Virus record (IMG/VR): IMGVR_UViG_3300049478_000126
Coordinates: 1-20,678 of that record
From: a virus
Direction: 5' to 3' (one strand)
DNA: 20,678 bases
The notes under the pieces are model-generated. The model saw nothing but the letters and a program-made list of their open reading frames with translations, searched no databases and had not been told where the DNA came from. A program made the translations under genes and the position numbers. Positions 5,941 to 11,283 of the stretch are shown one piece after another; the stretch's first letter is position 1; every line of letters starts with the position of its first letter.

Positions 5941-7384
5941 TCTTAAAAACCTCCAAGAATGGCTCAGGCTCGGCACCTGTACTTGCGACACAGGCTAAAG
6001 CAATAGCCCAAAACCTATCGTCGTGTGATCCTTGCGGATGCGAGAAACTGTAGATCTCTGTTCCCGGTCTTTGCTCCCATTGTTCCGCGTTTAGCTCTGC
6101 CTGCACTTCCATGTCGAACGGGAGCTCAAACTGGCGTCGGGCTTCTTCAGGCTGCAACTCCTTGTCGCTTTTTCTCACAGCCATCATCTTCTGCTTCAAG
6201 AAACTAGCCAAACCGTGTTTTGAAGGCAACGAGAAATCGATTCCTTTCACGCCTGGGAACTCGCTTCTTTTGATCTCTTCATCCATGCCAAACGTTCCTG
6301 TGTGATCGTAGTAAACGGCGTTCACGGTTTTCCAGCGGTCGCACAACGATTTGATGTAAGCCATCTGCGTGACGTAAGGTGTGCCAAGCGGAAACTGCTT
6401 ACAATGAATCAAGACCAAAACATCGTCTCTTCTGTTGACAACGGCTACCACGCCAGGATCTCTTTCTCTGCCAAGATCCCAGCCAACATAGAACTCGCCG
6501 CTGATACTATCCTCAAACTGTGCGAATTCCAGAGCCTCATTCTGACATTTGATGATTAGGCTGCTAGGCAAGAACGCGGTTTCATCATCCACGAAACTGC
6601 ATTCCATCTCACGTTTCCAACGCCAAGTCTCACCCGCATACTGCTCACGCATACTCTCAACCTGCAGGGGATCCAGTGGACCGTCAGGTTTGAGCACGTT
6701 TTCCCACGTGCGCAGATAACGCGGCGGATCATGCTCGTTGATATTACCACTGAACATCTTGAAACCCTTGTCAAAACACATCTTCCAGTAAATCGAGTCT
6801 TTGTTCCACGGCGTACTGGCAACATTGATGTAGACCGTTCGAGTCAACGTCATGGGCAATAAGGCGCTCAGCCAAAGGTCCTTGTCCTTGCGAACGAAGT
6901 TCATTTCATCGCAATTCACCTTTCTAGGTCCATGACCTCTTATCGTGAAGGGCTCAGGCACTTCAGCCAGAATCTTTGACCCATTCCGGAAGCGAATAAT
7001 CGTTTGAAGCTGCTCCAAGACGAGGGCTTTGTAGACTTCGCGGTCCATTCGGGCTAAATGCTCATGTAAGCCGCCTTCGCCTTGAAAGTAAATTTCTTTG
7101 ATTTGTTGATGTTTTGGCATGATAACAAGAATGGTGGAGTTGGGCACGGTTGCCGCAAAATGAATGTCACTACCACTCATAACCGTTGTTTTACCAGCCC
7201 GCCTGCACCAACGCAAGACCTTAAGCGGACTCAAATCACGCAGAAACTCGGCTTGATAGGGATACGGCGTAATGTGTAAAATCTTTTGGAAAAACTCAAC
7301 AGGGTCCTGAGGTAACTTAACTTCCTCTTGCGCCCACAGGTCGCTTTCCAGTCTCCTCATCCTTTGCTTTTGCCTTTGCTTCAC
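5933..7384 (-). CDS. terL: Terminase large subunit (DNA-packaging ATPase/nuclease)
   Basis: A 483-residue protein of normal length for the motor that cuts and pumps DNA into proheads. ATPase motifs: a Walker A variant WCRRAGKTT (59-67), Walker B VNCDE (156-160), and the coupling motif NVAST (187-191). The RNase-H-like nuclease has its acidic residues in place: Asp303 in YVGWDLG, Asp360 in AVYYDHTG, and Asp455/456 in GSHDDRFW. The start is GTG with GGAGAGG upstream; an ATG eight codons later has no ribosome site. The 5' end overlaps the previous gene by 68 bases and the 3' end overlaps COG2401, so the three are translated as an operon. All motifs are intact, so it is probably functional. Confidence 0.95.
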   Translation of the reverse strand: MKQRQKQRMRRLESDLWAQEEVKLPQDPVEFFQKILHITPYPYQAEFLRDLSPLKVLRWCRRAGKTTVMSGSDIHFAATVPNSTILVIMPKHQQIKEIYFQGEGGLHEHLARMDREVYKALVLEQLQTIIRFRNGSKILAEVPEPFTIRGHGPRKVNCDEMNFVRKDKDLWLSALLPMTLTRTVYINVASTPWNKDSIYWKMCFDKGFKMFSGNINEHDPPRYLRTWENVLKPDGPLDPLQVESMREQYAGETWRWKREMECSFVDDETAFLPSSLIIKCQNEALEFAQFEDSISGEFYVGWDLGRERDPGVVAVVNRRDDVLVLIHCKQFPLGTPYVTQMAYIKSLCDRWKTVNAVYYDHTGTFGMDEEIKRSEFPGVKGIDFSLPSKHGLASFLKQKMMAVRKSDKELQPEEARRQFELPFDMEVQAELNAEQWEQRPGTEIYSFSHPQGSHDDRFWAIALACVASTGAEPEPFLEVFKIG

Positions 7385-7730
7385 TCACCAACCTCTCCAA
7401 CTCATCCAACTGAACATCAATTTGTTTCTCGTCAAAACCAGATGCAATGCTATTCAAAATCTGAGCGATGTAAGCTGCTATACGCGCCCACATCTGCCTC
7501 TGCTTCAGCGTAACCTTTACTCGCTTCCCCTCTTCCTTCTGCGTTTTGAATTCTCCTTTCGCAAATGCAACAGCCAAATCAAAAAGCAGTTCAAGGCTTC
7601 TGATGGTTTTTGAACGCATCTCTTGTGTGTCAACCTTAACTGTCCTCTTCAGCTCTACTATGCGCCGAATAATCATCTTATTACGTGAAATTCTAGCCAA
7701 ACGGCGATACCCCCCGTATTTTTTCATCAT
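7317..7730 (-). CDS. Putative terminase small subunit / packaging protein
   Basis: A 137-residue basic, mainly helical protein directly before and overlapping the large terminase by 68 bases. Its start ATG overlaps the upstream stop (ATGA at 7727-7730). It begins with a basic region (MMKKYGGYRRLARISRNKMIIRRIVELKR) and has a long central helix pair ending in KQRQMWARIAAYIAQILNSI, followed by a charged coiled tail. Small terminases bind viral DNA and hand it to the large subunit; the position, size and charge fit, but no helix-turn-helix motif is clear. The assignment is from context. Confidence 0.5.
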   Translation of the reverse strand: MMKKYGGYRRLARISRNKMIIRRIVELKRTVKVDTQEMRSKTIRSLELLFDLAVAFAKGEFKTQKEEGKRVKVTLKQRQMWARIAAYIAQILNSIASGFDEKQIDVQLDELERLVSEAKAKAKDEETGKRPVGARGS

Positions 7731-7984
7731 GCCTTCTGCCCAAAAACAGCTCCTAAAATGGTTCCGATGACCAGTGAGACAGCTGCAAAAACCTCGCTGC
7801 TGAATGTACGGAGTACAACAATGTAGGTTATTTCAAGGGCTGTCAGGCTGACGAGACTGGCGATGGCGAAGTATATGCCCAAAACAAGCTTCTGGCTTGG
7901 CGGAACCTCAATGTCCTGCGGTCGCCCACGTAGGTCTTTCACGGTCACCTTCCGTGTCAAGGCTCTCTTAATCATGTTCGTCAT
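7727..7984 (-). CDS. Two-helix membrane protein, holin-like
   Basis: Taken from the ATG at 7984, which overlaps the protease stop as ATGA and has AAGGA ten bases upstream, the product is 85 residues. A longer start at 8041 would overlap the protease by 61 bases and has no ribosome site. The protein has a basic N-terminus, two transmembrane helices (about residues 31-52 and 59-80) and the ending VIGTILGAVFGQK, a GxxxG-rich pattern typical of small viral membrane proteins near packaging genes. A holin or virion-membrane role is possible; there is no specific evidence. Confidence 0.5.
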   Translation of the reverse strand: MTNMIKRALTRKVTVKDLRGRPQDIEVPPSQKLVLGIYFAIASLVSLTALEITYIVVLRTFSSEVFAAVSLVIGTILGAVFGQKA

Positions 7985-8424
7985 CGCTTTTTCGTCCTTG
8001 GCCATGGTTTCAACATTGTCAGCTTGCCGATTTTGAGCCATTTGATCGGCTTGAGCAGCTTTCGATTCTTCACATCTATCTGCAGTTCAAGGATTTCCAT
8101 CACGTCAAAACCCAGCAGAGTTGAAGCGCTGTCTGAATCGCTAACAGCTACCAGCGTGATGACAGGTTTCTCGCAGATGGTGATGCAAACATAGGCAAAG
8201 GGAAAATTGACTATTCTTCCATCCGCCAGCTCGGCTTGAGCTCTTCCAACTTCCTCAAGCTTCAATTGCCTAGCTAGTTTCTTGGATACTACGCAGCCGC
8301 TGGCTCCTGTGTCAACAACGAATTTTGTTTGAGCCTTCAACTTGGGGTTTTTCGGGTTAGCGATGTACCCGTCAATTGAAACGACTTTGTCAGTCTTATT
8401 CTGCTTCAAAACAAGTCCATCCAT
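7981..8424 (-). CDS. Retropepsin-like (clan AA) aspartic protease
   Basis: A 147-residue single-domain aspartic protease. The catalytic motif is FVVDTGASGCVVS (Asp38-Thr-Gly), and the second family signature appears as STLLGFDVME, the hydrophobic-hydrophobic-Gly that folds against the active site. As a single domain it should act as a homodimer. It starts on ATG with GGGAGAG upstream, three bases after the stop of the baseplate remnant. It opens the intact part of the packaging operon; a role in virion protein maturation is plausible because no usual prohead protease is seen, but this is inference. Confidence 0.75.
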   Translation of the reverse strand: MDGLVLKQNKTDKVVSIDGYIANPKNPKLKAQTKFVVDTGASGCVVSKKLARQLKLEEVGRAQAELADGRIVNFPFAYVCITICEKPVITLVAVSDSDSASTLLGFDVMEILELQIDVKNRKLLKPIKWLKIGKLTMLKPWPRTKKR

Positions 8425-8427
8425 GTG

Positions 8428-8505
8428 TTAGACTCTCCCAGTGTATCGTGCTAAGCTGCCCGTCATGTTTCTCAAAGCATTCAAGTACTCAGCCAGCAGG
8501 GGCGG
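8428..8505 (-). pseudogene. C-terminal remnant of a second baseplate/tail gene
   Basis: Twenty-five codons beginning Pro-Pro then LLAEYLNALRNMTGSLARY and ending in TGRV-stop match the end of the intact tail protein at 11284-12870 (Pro-Pro then LLADYLYALRSKTGSLSRY, then KIGRI-stop). Homology starts at the base after the stop codon created by the TAGCGCGCGCTA palindrome. The remnant is still followed by a ribosome site feeding the protease, so an intact ancestor probably stood directly upstream of the protease gene. Confidence 0.7.
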
Positions 8506-8634
8506 TTAGCGCGCGCTAGGCACGTCAATGCTGTTCCCGCTGCCTATGCTCTTGCCAATAGAAGCATCAGCCCACTCAACACGAACAAGGTCACCCAGTT
8601 GTAAGGATTCAATCTGCTTTGCAACATGTTTCAT
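8506..8634 (-). pseudogene. N-terminal remnant of an unknown gene, cut at a palindrome
   Basis: From an ATG at 8634 the frame reads 42 residues, with the protein-like core LQLGDLVRVEWADASIGKS, and stops at once inside the family B palindrome (Ser-Ala-Arg-stop). A G-D-L-V-R-V-x-W-x-D-A-S pattern suggests the start of a small beta-barrel domain, but the family is not recognised. The rest of the gene is missing and replaced by the baseplate tail. It could still be made as a short protein. Confidence 0.55.
8507..8518. repeat. Family B palindrome, perfect (TAGCGCGCGCTA), at a fusion scar
   Basis: A perfect 12-base palindrome forming the join between two unrelated truncated genes on the same strand; its minus-strand reading supplies the TAA that ends the upstream fragment. 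Confidence 0.8.
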
Positions 8635-8689
8635 ACATCATCAAAAGACCCGCAAACAACGCTGACACATAAAGACTCACGAAATTCAC
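8609..8689 (-). CDS. Possible small membrane peptide at the start of the packaging operon
   Basis: A 26-residue frame starting on GTG contains one hydrophobic helix (VSLYVSALFAGLLMMYE) and ends 26 bases inside the next frame. A strong AAGGAG at about 8714-8719 stands before an ATG at 8709 that opens only seven codons (ending GTGA at the GTG of this frame), so either a tiny leader is coupled to this peptide or one frameshift separates a single 33-residue protein. Short and unconfirmed. Confidence 0.35.
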   Translation of the reverse strand: MNFVSLYVSALFAGLLMMYETCCKAD

Positions 8690-8728
8690 CAATTCACAAA
8701 TTTGCCCATAAACTTCTCCTTAGATAGA

Positions 8729-8756
8729 GTGTGCACAGAATTTCTATCCAACAACT
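8729..8756. repeat. Family A palindrome, degenerate (TG-core-CCAA)
   Basis: gtgtgc then ACAGAATTTCTATCC (8735-8749) and aacaac. It lies between divergent units, 20 bases ahead of the packaging operon's first ribosome site and about 110 bases ahead of the gene at 8861. Confidence 0.7.
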
Positions 8757-8860
8757 AACAAGAACTACGGTTGACAAGCAGTTTTGGTTTTGCGGAAAAG
8801 TTATTACCAAAAAAGAGAGAATCAGAATTGACAGCAAAATGAAAAGGGAGGTGCATTGGT

Positions 8861-9217
8861 TTGTTGGTTAATATTGTCAGATGGCGTGTTCCGAAAGAGA
8901 AGAGCAACGAGCAATTCGAGGTTTGGCGTGAAATGATGGACTACCAGAAGTCTCATCCAGAAAAGGTCTACTACACTAGGTCTCGTTTTTTCACCTTCAC
9001 TGAAAAGGACTCATCCGAAGAAAACTGGATGTTCCTTGATGAATATGAACACCGCGAAGACTATGACAAGTGGATGAAAGCTGTGCGTGAAGACCCAGAG
9101 CTAGTGAAACTCATGGAAGCTTGGTTCCCTAAGTGGGACGCTCTGATTGTTCCCGGGTCTAAGAAGAAAGGCGAAGTCTGGACTGAAGTTGAGAAGCTAA
9201 GAGTCGAGTTCAAGTAA
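8861..9217 (+). CDS. Dimeric alpha/beta-barrel (ABM/NIPSNAP-like) protein 1
   Basis: A 118-residue soluble protein starting on TTG with a clear GGGAGGTG site (8846-8853) seven bases upstream. It opens with a strand VNIVRWRV, then a helix EQFEVWREMMDYQK, two strands including YYTRSRFFTFTEK and ENWMFLDEYEHREDYDKW, and a helix VREDPELVKLMEAWF, the ferredoxin-like order of the dimeric alpha/beta-barrel superfamily (antibiotic-biosynthesis monooxygenases, NIPSNAP). Such proteins often act without cofactor on small aromatic molecules, but no active site can be assigned here. A single-gene cassette between family A copies at 8735 and 9233. A second member of the superfamily lies at 9721-10044. Confidence 0.65.
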   Translation: MLVNIVRWRVPKEKSNEQFEVWREMMDYQKSHPEKVYYTRSRFFTFTEKDSSEENWMFLDEYEHREDYDKWMKAVREDPELVKLMEAWFPKWDALIVPGSKKKGEVWTEVEKLRVEFK

Positions 9218-9222
9218 GGGGT

Positions 9223-9256
9223 TTGGGTTTGGGATAGAATTTCTACCCACACACAC
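9223..9256. repeat. Family A palindrome (GGGTTT-core-CA)
   Basis: gggtttggg then GATAGAATTTCTACC (9233-9247) and acacacac. It fills the 41-base gap between two converging genes (stops at 9217 and 9259). Confidence 0.75.
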
Positions 9257-9258
9257 TT

Positions 9259-9513
9259 CTATAAAGAAAGTTTGTCTTTGTGTCCTTTCTGAGTAGTGCT
9301 CGAAGGCTGCATCGGTTTTTCTCTCCGTTGAATAAAGAGCAGAAGGAGTATACCAACTATCACTATAAGCGATTGAATCGTGGGCACAACAACTGCACTT
9401 TCACCTGAGAATAATACATGAAAGTAAATCGTGTCCAGAGTGACATAGGCTAGCAAGGCTATGGCAACCGACACGGTCAATACTTTGGCGAGGCGTTGAG
9501 TGCGTCTTTTCAA
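9259..9513 (-). CDS. Small two-helix membrane protein
   Basis: An 84-residue protein with a basic start (MKRRTQRLAK), two transmembrane helices (about residues 10-32 and 42-61) joined by a short outside loop, and a polar, basic C-terminal tail (QRREKPMQPSS) that should face the cytosol. No family is recognised. It is a lone cassette between the family A copies at 9233 and 9574, with a candidate operator at 9606-9646 upstream. Confidence 0.55.
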   Translation of the reverse strand: MKRRTQRLAKVLTVSVAIALLAYVTLDTIYFHVLFSGESAVVVPTIQSLIVIVGILLLLFIQRREKPMQPSSTTQKGHKDKLSL

Positions 9514-9565
9514 TAGTCTCTATCCACATTAAACCTGTTGTCTGCTTCGATTTTATCTTTTTCTG

Positions 9566-9596
9566 CGTGTCTGGATAGAAATTCTATGCACACACA
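9566..9596. repeat. Family A palindrome (core-CA)
   Basis: GATAGAAATTCTATG (9574-9588) followed by cacacaca. It lies 60 bases upstream of the small membrane protein gene. Confidence 0.75.
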
Positions 9597-9605
9597 AAAA
9601 AAAGT

Positions 9606-9646
9606 GGAGATATCTCCCGTATTCCCGATTGACATAGATATCTCCC
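9606..9646. promoter_or_regulatory. Repeated AGATATCTCCC boxes, possible operator
   Basis: A perfect palindrome GGAGATATCTCC (9606-9617) and a second AGATATCTCCC (9636-9646) whose start is 28 bases from the first. Both lie between the terminator of the gene at 9721 and the start of the gene at 9513. Spaced copies of a palindrome in a promoter region suggest a regulator site; no regulator is identified, though an RHH protein is encoded at 11108. Confidence 0.35.
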
Positions 9647-9670
9647 AAAGAACACCGTGAATAAAGATGC

Positions 9671-9702
9671 TTAAAAAGCGTGATAGAGAATTGTTCTATC
9701 AC
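9671..9702 (-). terminator. Hairpin terminator of the gene at 9721
   Basis: On the minus strand GTGATAGA and TCTATCAC (9680-9687 and 9695-9702) pair over eight bases with a seven-base loop, followed by CTTTTTAAG. It lies 18 bases past the stop at 9721. The stem GATAGA/TCTATC is the same as the family A arms with the centre enlarged, so it may be a modified family A copy acting as a terminator. Confidence 0.6.
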
Positions 9703-9720
9703 CTTTTCTCTATTCTTAGC

Positions 9721-10044
9721 CTACACAACAGTACTCCATATTGACCTCGTAACAGGCGTCTGGTCTTTTATTTTGTAGTATTCTGTCATAAGCTCCTTGA
9801 TCTCTTTGTGCTCGAAAAGCGCGCGGTCAGACTTCTCCAAGGCTTCCATGCTTTTGAATTCATACATTTCAACTTTTGTGCCAGCTACTCCACCGTATTC
9901 TTGCTCGAAAACTCGCCACGATATCACTCCTTCAAACAACTTCGGGTCTGCCTTCATCATTTTTCGCATTTTTTTGATCAGAGCCAGATATTCTGCTCGC
10001 TTTCCATCTTTGATCCCGTATGTCAAAACAAAGACGATACTCAT
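9721..10044 (-). CDS. Dimeric alpha/beta-barrel (ABM/NIPSNAP-like) protein 2
   Basis: A 107-residue protein from the ATG at 10044, chosen because GAGGAGGTG stands nine bases upstream; a GTG at 10056 is part of that ribosome site. The order is strand SIVFVLTYGI, helix KRAEYLALIKKMRKMMKADP, strand GVISWRVFEQEYG, strand KVEMYEFKSMEALEKSD, and helix HKEIKELMTEYYKIK. This is the ferredoxin-like layout of dimeric alpha/beta barrels, with the superfamily's long first helix. No catalytic residues can be named. It is related in fold, not closely in sequence, to the protein at 8861. A single-gene cassette with its own terminator. Confidence 0.65.
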   Translation of the reverse strand: MSIVFVLTYGIKDGKRAEYLALIKKMRKMMKADPKLFEGVISWRVFEQEYGGVAGTKVEMYEFKSMEALEKSDRALFEHKEIKELMTEYYKIKDQTPVTRSIWSTVV

Positions 10045-10130
10045 ATTTCTGTTCACCTCCTCATCTTGCTATTCGTTCACGCTAGGTCAAAATCTAAGTA
10101 TGTTGTCTGGTTCGTCTATAACTTTTCCGC

Positions 10131-10169
10131 AAGTGTGTGTGTGCTTAGAAATTCTATCCAACCAACCAG
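10131..10169. repeat. Family A palindrome (TG-core-CCAA)
   Basis: agtgtgtgtgtgc then TTAGAAATTCTATCC (10145-10159) and aaccaacc. It lies between divergent genes starting at 10044 and 10276. Confidence 0.8.
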
Positions 10170-10275
10170 ATGCAGCTTCCTTGTTCCTTGATTCATTCTT
10201 GAATCATGCCAGAAATTCTCGTGGGCAATAAGCTATAAGAATGTATTTGATCGAATTAGTTTTGAGGAAGCCAAT

Positions 10276-10602
10276 TTGAAATGGCATGTTTTGTTTTTCA
10301 TAGTCGTGGCTTTTACTGCAAATGCGTTAGCGCTTGCAATCGCCATAATGTTAGAGAGTATATGGGCTGGTGCCATTATCTTTGCTTCTTTTGCATTGGG
10401 CTTCTACTGGATTTTCATTAGGTTTCGCAAGAAAAGGGAACCCAGATATCCATTGGTGCCACCAGAAGGAAAGCCTGATGTCTACTTGCCTCGAACAGAC
10501 ATCCCCCGACCAATATTTGAAGACTTTCGCAGAATGGAAGAGAAAAAAAGAAAGCTTGAAAAGCTGAAGAAGCTTTCACGGAAGAAGAAGCAAGCCACAT
10601 GA
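10276..10602 (+). CDS. Small membrane protein with basic cytosolic tail
   Basis: A 108-residue protein starting on TTG with TTGAGGAAG upstream. Two transmembrane helices (about residues 4-25 and 29-49) are followed by a basic, proline-containing linker (RFRKKREPRYPLVPPEGKP) and a very basic, lysine-rich helical tail (EEKKRKLEKLKKLSRKKK) that could bind nucleic acid or a protein partner. No family is recognised. A single-gene cassette between family A copies at 10145 and 10627. Confidence 0.55.
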   Translation: MKWHVLFFIVVAFTANALALAIAIMLESIWAGAIIFASFALGFYWIFIRFRKKREPRYPLVPPEGKPDVYLPRTDIPRPIFEDFRRMEEKKRKLEKLKKLSRKKKQAT

Positions 10603-10614
10603 AACTTCAGGTTT

Positions 10615-10647
10615 ACAAGTGTGTGTGATAGAATTTCTATCCAACCG
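10615..10647. repeat. Family A palindrome (TG-core-CCAA) overlapping a stop codon
   Basis: aagtgtgtgt then GATAGAATTTCTATCC (10627-10642) and aaccg. The minus-strand reading of the right arm supplies the TAG stop (10637-10639) of the gene that follows, as also happens at 4489. Confidence 0.8.
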
Positions 10648-11011
10648 AAACTCGAATGCCAGTATGTACGTGCCTGTATCTGTCTCTTAGATGAAGAAGC
10701 GCCCCGCAACAGATCGTGTATAGAACTGCATCGATTAGGAAACCAGGAAACAGTAGCGAGTAGGTTACGTAGCGACTTACAATAGGTCCGCAACCGTACT
10801 TGCGCACTATCTCCATTGAGGAAAACCAGTAAGCTGGAAACCCATAGCTTGTCTGCTTCTGAGGAAATTCGAAGATTATCATGACGCATGGCTCCACGCG
10901 ATCAGAAGAAAGATCGAGTTCGGATATGCGAAGAGCCGACGCAAGCGTCACAGCTAGTCCCAGAAGAATGGAGCCAAAGACAAACTTCAATCTTGCTTTG
11001 TTTCTTAGCAT
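10637..11011 (-). CDS. Membrane protein of unknown function
   Basis: A 124-residue protein taken from the ATG at 11011, which puts a signal-anchor helix (KFVFGSILLGLAVTLASA) at residues 8-25; an upstream ATG at 11095 would add 28 residues of non-signal-like sequence. A second hydrophobic segment (LLFPGFLIDAVLYTICCGALL) lies at about 84-104, and the region between, rich in aromatic residues and containing two cysteines, is probably outside. TTAAATG about 35 bases before the ATG could be the TATA box. The last codons and stop lie in a family A palindrome. Function unknown. Confidence 0.5.
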   Translation of the reverse strand: MLRNKARLKFVFGSILLGLAVTLASALRISELDLSSDRVEPCVMIIFEFPQKQTSYGFPAYWFSSMEIVRKYGCGPIVSRYVTYSLLFPGFLIDAVLYTICCGALLHLRDRYRHVHTGIRVSVG

Positions 11012-11107
11012 GACAGTACCACAACTTGTAGCGAAGGGCAGGCATTTAATCCCATGCAATCGAACGAAGTGTACTAGGATTAGTACAAGATGCATGCAGA
11101 CAGCTAG

Positions 11108-11281
11108 TCAAATCCTCAGTTTCCTGATTAGTGCTTTGACTCGTTCTTGATCTTTCAGGTATTCTTGGATTATGGCGTTTGTCAACTCGTATATGCGCAG
11201 GTCATTCAACAAGGCTAGCTTTCTTATTTCCGTGTGCAAGTCATCACGAACTTCTAGAACTGATCTGCGTGTCTTGTCCAA
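11108..11281 (-). CDS. Ribbon-helix-helix (CopG/Arc-type) regulator
   Basis: A 57-residue protein starting on TTG two bases after the stop of the baseplate gene, with GGAGG inside the end of that gene as ribosome site. Its body, RSVLEVRDDLHTEIRKLALL followed by NDLRIYELTNAIIQEYL and a basic tail, fits the RHH pattern: a strand with alternating residues, helix A (LHTEIRKLALL), a turn (NDLR), and helix B (YELTNAIIQEYL). RHH proteins bind DNA as dimers and repress their own and nearby promoters. As the last gene of the tail operon it could control viral genes or cassettes. Too short to have been found by a length cut of 60 residues. Confidence 0.6.
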   Translation of the reverse strand: MDKTRRSVLEVRDDLHTEIRKLALLNDLRIYELTNAIIQEYLKDQERVKALIRKLRI

Positions 11282-11283
11282 GG

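Noticed and set aside
9818-9828. GCGCGC run as another family B palindrome
   Set aside because: It lies in the coding sequence for an ordinary Asp-Arg-Ala-Leu stretch, lacks the TA ends, and nothing suggests an insertion.
9797-10231. Plus-strand frame of 144 codons
   Set aside because: It is antisense to the gene at 9721-10044 and passes through a palindrome; Ser/Phe-rich composition is typical of shadow frames.
377-10642. Classical integron attC sites
   Set aside because: The copies lack the paired R/L boxes and bulged stem of attC, and no integron integrase is seen; a cassette-like arrangement is all that is claimed.
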